DNA of 49,595 nucleotides from an uncultured Lachnospiraceae bacterium (GTDB taxonomy: Bacteria > Bacillota > Clostridia > Lachnospirales > Lachnospiraceae). The position numbers and the translations under genes are program-made. Below the pieces are notes generated by a model that was not told the DNA's origin, did not search any database, and saw only the letters and a list, made by a program, of their open reading frames with translations. The DNA is taken from positions 1-49,595 of the forward strand of contig CAMVGV010000018.1 of the NCBI GenBank assembly GCA_947167135.1. The letters run 5' to 3'. How positions within the stretch are numbered: position 1 is the first letter of the stretch; each line of letters begins with the position of its first letter. This document shows, piece by piece, positions 1 to 7,119 of this stretch.

Positions 1-59
1 CAATGGTAGAACACCAGCCTTCCAAGCTGGACACGTGGGTTCGATTCCCATCACCTGCT
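1..59 (+). tRNA. tRNA-Gly(TCC), 5' end cut by window
   Basis: The D-arm remnant is followed by an anticodon stem CCAGC/GCTGG closing loop CTTCCAA, which gives anticodon TCC (glycine). The T-arm is GTGGG-TTCGATT-CCCAT and the acceptor 3' strand is CACCTGC with discriminator T. No CCA is encoded; a T-run follows. The first ~14 nt lie outside the window. A broken integrase gene begins about 120 nt downstream, and tRNA 3' ends are common integration targets. Confidence 0.95.
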
Positions 60-145
60 TTTTTATTTGCCCAGTATTTTCAAGTGTTTCACGGATTTTT
101 TGACCCGTTGCAACACGTTGCAACAACTTTTTCAGCAGAGAAATT

Positions 146-176
146 AAGCCCGACGGAATTATTCTCCGTCGGGCTT
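146..176. terminator. Hairpin terminator between tRNA-Gly and integrase remnant
   Basis: A perfect 12-bp inverted repeat, AAGCCCGACGGA and TCCGTCGGGCTT, encloses a 7-nt loop. It lies downstream of the tRNA on the plus strand and just beyond the stop of the integrase remnant on the minus strand, so it could serve both. The flanking T-tracts are modest on each side. Confidence 0.7.
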
Positions 177-181
177 CTTTA

Positions 182-440
182 CTAATTTTCAGGCTTATCA
201 AAAATCTTTTTCCAGATTTCAGGATCAACATTTATCTTCCCATCAGTCCTGTTATAATGTTCAGTCATAGCGATGTTTGTATGTCCCATGATCCTCCGTA
301 TCTGTTCCGGATCAACCCCTGCGTTAAAAAGCTCAGTAGCTCCAAAGAAGCGTATCTTATGTGAAGAGAGATAACGTATCCTGACTTCCTCACAGTATTT
401 TTTGAGATTTTCATTAAATCTGTTTAGAGTTGAAAGCCAT
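182..440 (-). pseudogene. Tyrosine recombinase/integrase, C-terminal remnant
   Basis: The minus strand reads as the last ~80 residues of a phage/transposon-type tyrosine integrase, ending at TAG 182-184. Visible motifs are SSHKIRFFGATEL (the catalytic HxxR box), then GHTNIAMTEHYNR with the second catalytic His and the nucleophilic Tyr, and a short tail ending DKPEN. There is no start codon; beyond about 430 the frame stays open but no longer resembles an integrase. The N-terminal DNA-binding part and the first catalytic Arg/Lys are gone. The position beside the 3' end of tRNA-Gly is typical of an integrated element, so this is probably the scar of a decayed one. Confidence 0.8.
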
Positions 441-503
441 ATTAGATATGATAGAATATAGATGTAACAGTAAGTATTATTCAGTAGGTGCAGACTAATT
501 ATT

Positions 504-833
504 ATGAATAGGAATGAGATTTTTCGAATATTAAATAAAATAAAAAACGACAGAGAGTTTTCCTTTTATAAAATCGGTCTAGCTGGTTCATATGCCCGTA
601 ATGAACAAAATGACGGGAGCGACATAGACGTAGTGATATCTACAGGTAATCTTACTCTGTCGCAAATGGAGAAAATCAAGTCGGAATTTCCAGATCTAAA
701 CGTTGATGTGTTGCAGCTGGATCTCCTTGAAGAAGAAGATAGGGAACTCGACGGCTTTTTAATTGAAATGGGACTTCCTGCAAACGATCATAGTGTTTAT
801 AAGAATGTACTGCAAGAGGTTATGTGGGCATGA
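504..833 (+). CDS. MNT-type nucleotidyltransferase, probable antitoxin of an MNT/HEPN pair
   Basis: This 109-residue protein carries the minimal nucleotidyltransferase signature, GSYARNEQNDGSDIDVVIS at residues ~27-45 with G-S and the D-x-D metal ligands, and a third acidic position in NVDVLQLD (~73-80). Such MntA-like proteins usually form a two-gene toxin-antitoxin module with a HEPN RNase, in which the transferase AMPylates and silences the toxin. The next gene is a HEPN protein whose ATG overlaps this TGA, which fits translational coupling. The ribosome site before the ATG is weak. Family assignment is from motifs; the antitoxin role is known for the family and inferred here. Confidence 0.8.
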   Translation: MNRNEIFRILNKIKNDREFSFYKIGLAGSYARNEQNDGSDIDVVISTGNLTLSQMEKIKSEFPDLNVDVLQLDLLEEEDRELDGFLIEMGLPANDHSVYKNVLQEVMWA

Positions 834-1342
834 GTAAGTCAAAACAGAGAGATATTCAGGAATTAACATACATCCTGAAAAATCAGAAGAAAAATACTGA
901 GGCCATAAAGCGGATGAATGTTTCTCTGGATTCGGCAGCAAAGAACTGTATTCTGGGAGATGAGATGGTATTTGATCTGTGTTCGATGTATATGGCTCAG
1001 ATTGGAGAAAGTGTTAAGCAGCTTACTGATGATACAAGAGAAAAGCTGAACGCTTCTATTGATACGAAAATTCTGGAATACTTCAGAAACAGAATAGACC
1101 ACCGGTATGAAAAGATAAACAAAACCATATTACTTCCATATATTCAGCAGGCTCAATCCAAAGAATCACAAAAGGATGATAGTTTTTACAAAACTCGAGG
1201 AATCAAAAAACTACGACCACACTTCTTCGGTTACAAGATCCCCCGATTTCATCTCAACATCAATCTAATCCAAATTTTTGATCAACATCCTGTAGTTCTT
1301 ATATGGTATACAAAGACAATTCCGGAATCACATCGCTTATAA
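830..1342 (+). CDS. HEPN-domain (HepT-like) toxin with unusual C-terminal extension
   Basis: The start is ATG at 830, overlapping the upstream TGA; a GTG at 824 is possible. The first ~115 residues look like HepT: helical, with an IGESVKQL segment and the HEPN RNase motif R-x4-H in RNRIDHRYEKIN (residues ~89-100). HepT proteins usually end soon after this motif. Here the frame runs on for ~50 residues of unrelated sequence into DNA that, on the other strand, holds a broken vapC gene. The last third is therefore probably read-through after a deletion or rearrangement. The toxin core looks intact; whether the extended protein is active cannot be judged. Confidence 0.7.
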   Translation: MSKSKQRDIQELTYILKNQKKNTEAIKRMNVSLDSAAKNCILGDEMVFDLCSMYMAQIGESVKQLTDDTREKLNASIDTKILEYFRNRIDHRYEKINKTILLPYIQQAQSKESQKDDSFYKTRGIKKLRPHFFGYKIPRFHLNINLIQIFDQHPVVLIWYTKTIPESHRL

Positions 1343-1531
1343 GTTTAAAATGCCGATCATTTGTAAGAAGACTGACACCATATTCGACAGCTGTCTGTGC
1401 AATCATCGCATCGGTAAAGGGAACTGTTAAACCTGCTTTCCGTAGTTTGTTAAGCATTTTTCCAAGTTCGTCATTTTATCATCTGGATCTTTCCAGTAAT
1501 CAATAATGATATTAGTATCTACGAGAATCAT
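1299..1531 (-). pseudogene. PIN-domain toxin (VapC family), internally deleted and frameshifted
   Basis: From ATG 1531 the minus strand encodes MILVDTNIIIDYWKDPDD (the PIN N-terminus with the first Asp) and then hits a stop. In another frame it resumes with PFTDAMIAQTAVEYG and LLTNDRHFKLIS (the third and fourth PIN acidic positions) and ends at TAA 1299. About 50 residues that normally lie between are missing. An antitoxin-like gene sits 8 nt upstream in the same orientation, the usual antitoxin-toxin order. The toxin is almost certainly dead. Confidence 0.8.
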
Positions 1532-1539
1532 ACGATCAC

Positions 1540-1755
1540 CTATATCATAGATGCAGATCGAAGTTCATCCACTGCATTTTTATCTATGTTAATTTTCCCA
1601 ACAGCAGCAAAAAATTTGCTTTTATCCTGAGCGCTCTTTTTTCCCGGGGTTTCGTTTATTATTACCGTTACTGATCTTCCGTCAAACGGTTTTATTTCAT
1701 CTGCATCAACAAGAACAGAATTCCCCTGTATCATTCCTTGTACTGCGGCAAGCAT
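1540..1755 (-). CDS. Small antitoxin-like protein, partner of the broken PIN toxin
   Basis: The protein is 71 residues when started at ATG 1755, which has GGGGGTGG seven nucleotides upstream; a longer frame from 1800 lacks such a site. The N-terminus MLAAVQGMIQGNSVLVDADE resembles short Clostridia antitoxins that open with a beta-rich DNA-binding part; a later stretch, DGRSVTVII, completes it. The C-terminal half (FFAAVGKINIDKNAVDELR) would be the toxin-binding tail. A TATAAT box at 1818-1823 (minus strand) lies ~60 nt upstream with no clear -35. With its toxin destroyed this is an orphan antitoxin. The exact antitoxin family is not certain. Confidence 0.6.
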   Translation of the reverse strand: MLAAVQGMIQGNSVLVDADEIKPFDGRSVTVIINETPGKKSAQDKSKFFAAVGKINIDKNAVDELRSASMI

Positions 1756-1875
1756 TGTATCCACCCCCGTATTAAAAATTTGCGTTATTATCGGCAACAA
1801 CTGTTAAAGTCAGTTTTATTATACACCTTTTCGCTTAATTTCGGCTATTGTATATTTGCATTCCGAGATATATTA

Positions 1876-1904
1876 TTGCCATTTCCGATTTTTATACGTA
1901 TAAA
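1876..1904 (+). promoter_or_regulatory. Sigma-A-type promoter of the double-glycine leader peptide gene
   Basis: TTGCCA (1876-1881) and TATAAA (1899-1904) are separated by 17 nt. An AAGGAGGT site follows at ~1910 and a second, CGGAGG, at ~1935, the latter placed to serve the ATG at 1948. A CTG-started leader frame of about 15 codons would fit between the two sites, but nothing supports its translation. Confidence 0.55.
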
Positions 1905-1947
1905 TATTTAAGGAGGTAAAAGCTGCCCAATTTCGGAGGACACGGTT

Positions 1948-2280
1948 ATGAAGCTTACAGGAAATCTTAAGAAACAGGTAGAAAAGGCTGAATCAAAACA
2001 GGAAAAGAAGAGCCTCATTGAGAATGCAGGGATGCTGCTTAGCGATGATGAGCTGGAGAATGTAGCAGGTGGGAAATCTAATTTATATACGCCCCATGAA
2101 ATTTATTGCGCGGGTGTTGTTGCTGATAATGGAAAAGTGATCACGCCGGGCTGCGACTTTAAAGAAACGCACCCTTCGTATGAAAATGCTATTCAAAAAA
2201 TGACTAAGATATACAAAAATACATGTCCGAAGTGTATAACGAAGGGTATAAAACATCCTTTAGACTTACGGGAGATATAA
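1948..2280 (+). CDS. Peptide with double-glycine-type leader (bacteriocin/RiPP-like precursor candidate)
   Basis: This 110-residue protein begins with a charged ~28-residue segment and then GMLLSDDELENVAGG (residues ~28-42). That matches the L-S-x-x-E-L-x-x-V-x-G-G leader cut by peptidase-containing ABC transporters. The 68-residue remainder has four cysteines (YCAG, PGCDF and CPKC), suggesting disulfides, thioethers or a metal site. No modification enzyme, transporter or immunity gene is adjacent, so it would depend on machinery elsewhere. The start follows CGGAGG at good spacing. The core does not match a class I know; the bacteriocin role is inference from the leader alone. Confidence 0.65.
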   Translation: MKLTGNLKKQVEKAESKQEKKSLIENAGMLLSDDELENVAGGKSNLYTPHEIYCAGVVADNGKVITPGCDFKETHPSYENAIQKMTKIYKNTCPKCITKGIKHPLDLREI

Positions 2281-2481
2281 AGAATATCCTTATGAAGCAG
2301 AATGGGATTCGATTTTGCCCTAAAATACGCCACTTTCAAAAATCCGTGTCATATTTTGTGACATACATATAAGAAATAGGGGTATCACAAAGCGATAAAC
2401 AATTATCCCCTTCGCGGGTAATACCGATTTAATCCTTGGAGGAGGGCAGTCAAAAAGAAAATGCAGCTTAATGATGATAAA

Positions 2482-2517
2482 CAAAAAAAAACAGCGGCGG
2501 AGTAAGTACTCCACCGC
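2482..2517 (-). terminator. Rho-independent terminator closing the sigma-factor end of the minus-strand block
   Basis: Read on the minus strand, GCGG-T-GGAGTA pairs with TACTCC-G-CCGC (2494-2517), followed by TGTTTTTTTTT (2482-2493). It lies 40 nt beyond the stop of the 93-residue gene and marks the end of the long minus-strand run. Confidence 0.85.
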
Positions 2518-2556
2518 AAAAGAAGCAGAATTTTTGTAGATAGGGATCCTCCGGTG

Positions 2557-2838
2557 TCACATTACCGGCGGTTTGTTTTTCCTGATCAGGGGATTCTCGC
2601 GTTCCATGGCTCCGATACTTTCGGGTGCCTTTTCCCGCTCCGAGTGTCTGGATCTTATGATCTCCTTTCCGGAACCATTCTTCACCTGGGAGCGGTTCTT
2701 TATTCCTTCCTCCTCCATCAGCTTATTCAGGCTGGTCTTTCTAACCGGAAAAAGCTCCTTTCCGAGCCTCAGCTTCAGGTCTGTCTCCTTAGAGAAATCG
2801 GCTTTTCTGAATATATTTTCTACTGTCTTAATATCCAT
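2557..2838 (-). CDS. Unknown 93-residue protein next to the ECF sigma factor
   Basis: This is a small, very charged soluble protein with no signal peptide or membrane segment. The N-terminal ~35 residues (DIKTVENIFRKADFSKETDL) look helical; the rest is basic and probably disordered. The start ATG follows AAGGAT at good spacing. It is the last gene before a strong terminator and has its own copy of the 33-bp promoter-like element about 60 nt upstream, between it and the sigma gene. I do not recognise the family. Its position suggests a member of the sigma factor's own regulon or a modulator of it. Confidence 0.7.
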   Translation of the reverse strand: MDIKTVENIFRKADFSKETDLKLRLGKELFPVRKTSLNKLMEEEGIKNRSQVKNGSGKEIIRSRHSEREKAPESIGAMERENPLIRKNKPPVM

Positions 2839-2898
2839 ATCTATCCTTGGCTTTCTGTATAATAGCTAAACTTTGGTCAGGTAATTTGTGCTTTCAAC

Positions 2899-2931
2899 TA
2901 TATATACAAATGAGAAAAAAAAATGAGCCCG
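2899..2931 (-). promoter_or_regulatory. 33-bp promoter-like element, copy A
   Basis: On the minus strand this reads GGCTCAT, ten T/C-rich bases, then TCATTTGTATATATA. It aligns without gaps to copies at 14632-14664 and 29981-30013. GGCTCA and TGTATA are 15 nt apart, like the -35/-10 of an alternative (ECF-like) sigma factor. The 93-residue gene starts about 60 nt downstream. Confidence 0.65.
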
Positions 2932-2947
2932 CCTCCCTTTCAGCCGG

Positions 2948-3472
2948 TCAGAGAAAATCTGACAGATCACGATCCCCGGCAAAGGACAGACACTTTGTCA
3001 GAGCTTTTTTTATCCGTTTACGAACCGCGTTTTCCGTGATCCCATAGAAAGCTGCTATTTCCGAAACCTGCATATCAAGGCCGTAGCGAAGGGACAGAAG
3101 CTCCCTCATATCATCATCGACAAGAGAGAGAAGCCTTGCAGCCTCCTTATTCGCAGGCTCCTTAAATACATCATATTCATCCTCAAACACAAGGTTTGAC
3201 TGAACCGCTTCCTCATCATAGGGAGCGGAAAGCCTCACGCTGCTGCTCATTAGATGGTTTGTGGTCAGATTTCTCGCAATGGTACAGAGCCAAGTTCTTA
3301 TACCTGCCTTTTTTTCATCATAGGAATCATAGTGAGTAAGTGCATTAAGAAAGGTCTGGCTGCAAAGATCCTCAGCCGTTTCCTTGTGAACAACCCGCAT
3401 GTAGATATAGTTGTAAATATAAGAGAAGTTCTCGTTGTATACCTCTTCGAAATCCCTGCTGACGTCAGCCAA
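2948..3472 (-). CDS. ECF-type RNA polymerase sigma factor
   Basis: The 174-residue protein has a sigma-70 region 2 at residues ~8-75 (YNYIYMRVVHKETAEDLCSQ, then TWLCTIARNL). Region 4 is at ~112-165, with LLSLRYGLDMQVSEIAAFYG and the helix-turn-helix ITENAVRKRIKKAL. This two-domain layout is that of the ECF group, which directs polymerase to dedicated promoters. The start is TTG at 3472 behind GGGGGTG. No transmembrane anti-sigma gene follows; the neighbour is a 93-residue soluble protein. A 33-bp promoter-like element immediately downstream and two more copies in front of the secretion genes make this the obvious candidate regulator, which is inference. Confidence 0.9.
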   Translation of the reverse strand: MADVSRDFEEVYNENFSYIYNYIYMRVVHKETAEDLCSQTFLNALTHYDSYDEKKAGIRTWLCTIARNLTTNHLMSSSVRLSAPYDEEAVQSNLVFEDEYDVFKEPANKEAARLLSLVDDDMRELLSLRYGLDMQVSEIAAFYGITENAVRKRIKKALTKCLSFAGDRDLSDFL

Positions 3473-3597
3473 AGAAACACCCCCGAAAATACTGTCTACA
3501 GCCTTTTTACTTTACCACAACATGATTTTCAGAAATGTCATAAAAGTGTCATGGTTACGGTCATTTCCGCTTATATTCAGGAAATTACCTCCGGTGA

Positions 3598-4809
3598 TCA
3601 GGAAAAAACGTATTCTGAAAGCCTTTCAAAGGCCTCCTGAAGAAGGCTTCCCGGAAGGGCTGCATTTATCCGGATCGCATCCTGCCAGGCAAAGGCACGG
3701 CCGTCCTGGTATTTTACTCCTGCGTCCCAGCCCGCCCTAAGGATATCATCAAGGGTCCGGCCCCTGCTTTTCAGAAAGGCACTGCAGTCCATAAAAAGCA
3801 TATAGGTAGCTTGCGGCATGGAAACTGTGCAGCCTTCAAAATTGTCATTGATATAATTAACGGCGTAGCGGCAGTTTCTTTCGAGTACCTTCAGGAGTTC
3901 AGCAAGCCACTCGCGGCCCTCATCCTCATAAGCACCGGTTAAGGCATGCATGGAAAGCACGTTCATTTCGTTATACTGTGTCCTCTCCGCGTGCCGGCAT
4001 ATTTTTTCCCTTAAAAGCGGATTGAATATAATGTGGTAGCTGCCGATAAGGCCGGCCAGATTAAAGGTTTTTGAGGGGGCATAGAGACTTACCGTCCGCT
4101 TTTTTGAATCCTCATTTATCATAGAGGTCGGGATATGCTTATGTCCGTCGAAAACAATATCCGACCAGATCTCATCACTGATAACGGTGCAGTCATTGTC
4201 ACGGAATATCTCCATGGCGCGTTCCAGCTCCCATCTTTCCCAGACTCTTCCGCTTGGATTATGCGGGGAACAGAGGATCACCAGCCGCACCCGGTTGGCC
4301 TTCAGCTTTTTCTCCATATCCGCATAGTCCATCCGCCAAACCCCGTTTTCGTCCTTTTTCAAGGGACTTAAGACGGCTTCGCGTCCGGTGCTCTTAAGAT
4401 CAGATAAGAATCCGAGGTAGGCCGGGCTGTGAAGCAGCACTGCATCACCGGGCTCGGTGAGGGTATTAAGGCAAGTCATGATACAGCCATGGACTCCGTT
4501 TTCATAGCCAATAACCTCAGGTGTAAGGCCTTTATAGCCGTGCAGGTCTGTCTGCCAGCGTATGATACTGTCATAGTATTCGTCTGACGGAAGGAAGTAT
4601 CCGTACAGCGGATGCCTGATCCTGTTTTCCAGAGCTCTGGTTACTGAAGGACTGGTTTCAAAATTCATATCGGCAACCCACATAGGGATCTCACTGAAAC
4701 CGGGCTTTGCCGCCTCCGGTGACACACCCCAGAGCTTTTTTCCTATGCCGTCATAGGCTGCACAATCCCTGCCGCGCCTGTCTATTATCTTATCAAAATC
4801 ATATTTCAT
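3598..4809 (-). CDS. PatB/MalY-type PLP-dependent C-S lyase/aminotransferase
   Basis: This fold-type I PLP enzyme has ~403 residues, the usual length for PatB/MalY. It opens with MKYDFDKIIDRRG and MWVADMNFETSP, hallmarks of the family, has the aspartate region VISDEIWSDIVFDGHKH and the PLP lysine in APSKTFNLAGL. Relatives cleave cystathionine and cysteine to homocysteine or pyruvate plus ammonia and sulfide; MalY also represses maltose genes in E. coli. The chosen ATG (4809) has GGAGG 14 nt upstream; the in-frame GTG at 4824 overlaps that site and is unlikely. It lies between the STAS-kinase fusion and the sigma gene with no obvious link to secretion. Confidence 0.88.
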   Translation of the reverse strand: MKYDFDKIIDRRGRDCAAYDGIGKKLWGVSPEAAKPGFSEIPMWVADMNFETSPSVTRALENRIRHPLYGYFLPSDEYYDSIIRWQTDLHGYKGLTPEVIGYENGVHGCIMTCLNTLTEPGDAVLLHSPAYLGFLSDLKSTGREAVLSPLKKDENGVWRMDYADMEKKLKANRVRLVILCSPHNPSGRVWERWELERAMEIFRDNDCTVISDEIWSDIVFDGHKHIPTSMINEDSKKRTVSLYAPSKTFNLAGLIGSYHIIFNPLLREKICRHAERTQYNEMNVLSMHALTGAYEDEGREWLAELLKVLERNCRYAVNYINDNFEGCTVSMPQATYMLFMDCSAFLKSRGRTLDDILRAGWDAGVKYQDGRAFAWQDAIRINAALPGSLLQEAFERLSEYVFS

Positions 4810-4854
4810 CGGTAATGCTGACACCTCCGGATTTTGTTACGTTACAAGGACCGA

Positions 4855-5934
4855 CTATTCTTCAATCAACATGATGAGCTTCTGCTTCAGTATGTAATAA
4901 CGCTTAAGAAGCATCTTCATCTTCTCGATATCCTCTTCCTTTCTTCCCTTCATATATGCTTTAAAGAAACACTCCCAGAACTGTAGGCAGTTCTCATAGC
5001 TCATTCTGAAGACACTGCTGCAGTACATAGGCTTTTCCTTTTCCATTTCAACAAGGGAGGCATAGAGAGCCTGAAGATCAAATATCGGATGTCCATGCGC
5101 TGCACCCGACATATCCATAAGCAGCATCTCATCCCCGTTTACAATTACATTTGAGGGGTTGATATTTCCATGTATAAACCCCTTGCTGTCGGGAATACCA
5201 TCTAAAAGCGCGGAAATATTATACCGGTCACCTTCAGACATCCTGCTGCCCGCAATATCAAGCCATTCCCTGTATCTGTCCTTGATATCCGGGAAATCCT
5301 CCACCTCTATCGAATGTACCTCATGGAGAAAATCCGCAAATCTCTCTGCGTATTCCGGCAGCTTTTCAGGTTCCTTCTTCACTGCTGCCGCGAGGGTCGT
5401 GCTTCCTGCGGCCTCATAGATAATACCGTATCCGTCTCCGACCATTACAACATCATAGGGAATAAGGGTCGGAACTCCCTCCAGCATGGCGTCCTGGGCA
5501 GCATCCCTTTCCTTCCTGATCTCGTTTAAGGAAACACCCTTATTAAAGATCTTCACCATGTTGTCATCCTTTTGCGGGTAGATCCCTCCGTTAAGGCTCT
5601 TTATCTCGAGATCCATCCTCTCCAAAAAGATGGTCCGCATCTTCTTTGTTATCTTGAAGTTGTATGTAAAACCGGTAACCGAAAATATTTCAAACACATC
5701 ATCTGACACATTTAAGATCTCAATTTCGGTTTTTTTCCTCTTTCTGACCTTTAGTAAAACCCTTAAGCCGGCACTGGAGATATACACGAGATCCCTGAAA
5801 TCAAAGGAAACCGTACAATCAGGATTCGCGTTTATAATATCGAAGATCTCCTTTTCCGTCTCATCGGCATTATTTGAATCTATCCTTCCCTCGGGAAAGA
5901 TCCTAAGTAAGCCATCTTTTACCACACTGCGCAT
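4855..5934 (-). CDS. STAS domain fused to an APH-fold kinase with altered catalytic loop
   Basis: Residues 1-~95 form a STAS (anti-sigma factor antagonist) domain with the phospho-serine loop VYISSAGLRVLLKV. Residues ~120-359 resemble aminoglycoside phosphotransferase-fold kinases. The catalytic loop reads FIHGNINPSNVIV, where the family has HGDxxxxN, so the proposed base Asp is Asn; LLMDMSGA replaces the usual metal-binding loop. The homolog at 30094-30963 keeps HGDFHIKN. The C-terminal domain is therefore either a pseudokinase or a small-molecule/partner sensor. STAS domains with this Ser loop are substrates of SpoIIE phosphatases, one of which is encoded at 34295-36532. Start ATG follows AAAGGGA. 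Confidence 0.85.
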   Translation of the reverse strand: MRSVVKDGLLRIFPEGRIDSNNADETEKEIFDIINANPDCTVSFDFRDLVYISSAGLRVLLKVRKRKKTEIEILNVSDDVFEIFSVTGFTYNFKITKKMRTIFLERMDLEIKSLNGGIYPQKDDNMVKIFNKGVSLNEIRKERDAAQDAMLEGVPTLIPYDVVMVGDGYGIIYEAAGSTTLAAAVKKEPEKLPEYAERFADFLHEVHSIEVEDFPDIKDRYREWLDIAGSRMSEGDRYNISALLDGIPDSKGFIHGNINPSNVIVNGDEMLLMDMSGAAHGHPIFDLQALYASLVEMEKEKPMYCSSVFRMSYENCLQFWECFFKAYMKGRKEEDIEKMKMLLKRYYILKQKLIMLIEE

Positions 5935-6016
5935 ATTTTTTCCCTTTCACTGTTTCTTTGTATCTGTTCAGAGCCCTTCGGATTCCGAATAGATCCTGCT
6001 GTCATTCCCCGGCCGG

Positions 6017-7114
6017 TCACTCAACCAGAAATACCTCCGCCTCTTTTACCCCGAAGCGCTGAGCTTCCTCGTGGGTTGAGAGGAATACATCTATCCTGTT
6101 CCCCTTTATCTTCGATCCGCTGTCCTCTGCAGTATATATATGACCGTTTATCATAACCCTGCTGCCGAAGGGGATTACATTGGGATCCACTGCTATAGTC
6201 CTGCCAACCTCAGCCGTTGTGCCTGTGGCGGTGATCCCGTCTGTCTTGCCGCAGCAGATTATGCAGGCATCATAGGCAGTAAGCCTGAATATCCCGAGGC
6301 TTTCCCCTTTTTTGCCAAGAAGACTGTCCAATGAAAAATCCGTATCACCGGAGCCCTCGAATCTTTCGGATATCTGCTGCTGTTCCTCCTCTTTTTCTTT
6401 TTCCTCAAAGCTCCCGAGGGTACTCTTCAGTTCGTCACCCCGTAATTCAAAAATATCTTTTGTATTCTTCCGTACATTAGCAACACTGTCAAAGCGGATC
6501 CCCTTCAGTTTGGCCAGGGACTCGGTCTTTGTATTTTCCGTTGCCACTACCCGGTCTCCGTCATTATACTCCTTAGGATCGCTGATGACCTTATCCTCGA
6601 TCACCGGGCCGTACTTCTTTTCCATTTCCTTATCTATCCGGCTGACCTCCCGGGCCATAGCGGTCAGTCTCCCGTCAGGATCTCCTCCCCCGTCCCCGGT
6701 TCTTATCACACGGTCACTCTGCGGATCACTGGCTGTGATACCGGCCTTTTCCTCCGTGTCCCTTACCAGTGACGCGAAATCACTGAGCCTGTCCCCGGAG
6801 TCCGTTTCCTTCCGGTTTCCGCTGGCACTGCCGTGAGCTTCCTCCCGCTCCTTTTTTTCCTTCCCGTTCCCGGAGACCTTCTTCTCTGTTTCCTTACCGT
6901 TTCCTGAGAGCTTCTTCTCTGTCTCCTTCCCGCTTCCTGAAGGCTTATTCCGGGGAGCCGTTGCTTCCGCATCAATATCCTTTAACATATCGGAAAACTC
7001 TGAAAGCCGGTCATCTGCATGGAAGGATGTCCTTCCCGGCAAAAGAACGGCAGCTGCTGTCATTATGAGGCCGAAAAAAATGATCCGGCCTGTTTTGCAG
7101 CATCTCCTTCCCAC
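6017..7114 (-). CDS. Membrane-anchored 3D-domain (RlpA/YabE-like) cell-wall protein
   Basis: The protein (365 aa, GTG start, 3 nt after the upstream stop) has one N-terminal hydrophobic segment (~10-28) and a long charged, low-complexity linker. The linker includes tandem SGNGKETEKK-type repeats and a duplicated RLS-(D/E)-F motif. The C-terminal ~95 residues are a 3D domain: LTAYDACIICCGKTDGITAT, then DPNVIPFGSRVMING and the aspartates of EDSGSKIKGNRIDVF. 3D/double-psi-barrel domains act on peptidoglycan, in several cases as lytic transglycosylases. It ends the pilin/lipoprotein block, where a wall-opening enzyme would fill the VirB1 role. That role is inferred. Confidence 0.82.
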   Translation of the reverse strand: MGRRCCKTGRIIFFGLIMTAAAVLLPGRTSFHADDRLSEFSDMLKDIDAEATAPRNKPSGSGKETEKKLSGNGKETEKKVSGNGKEKKEREEAHGSASGNRKETDSGDRLSDFASLVRDTEEKAGITASDPQSDRVIRTGDGGGDPDGRLTAMAREVSRIDKEMEKKYGPVIEDKVISDPKEYNDGDRVVATENTKTESLAKLKGIRFDSVANVRKNTKDIFELRGDELKSTLGSFEEKEKEEEQQQISERFEGSGDTDFSLDSLLGKKGESLGIFRLTAYDACIICCGKTDGITATGTTAEVGRTIAVDPNVIPFGSRVMINGHIYTAEDSGSKIKGNRIDVFLSTHEEAQRFGVKEAEVFLVE

Positions 7115-7119
7115 CCTTA

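Noticed and set aside
1303-1506. Plus-strand 67-codon frame
   Set aside because: It is antisense to the vapC remnant, which has clear PIN motifs on the other strand.
2320-2514. Minus-strand hydrophobic 64-codon frame
   Set aside because: It starts inside the terminator hairpin of the sigma-factor block and has no ribosome site.
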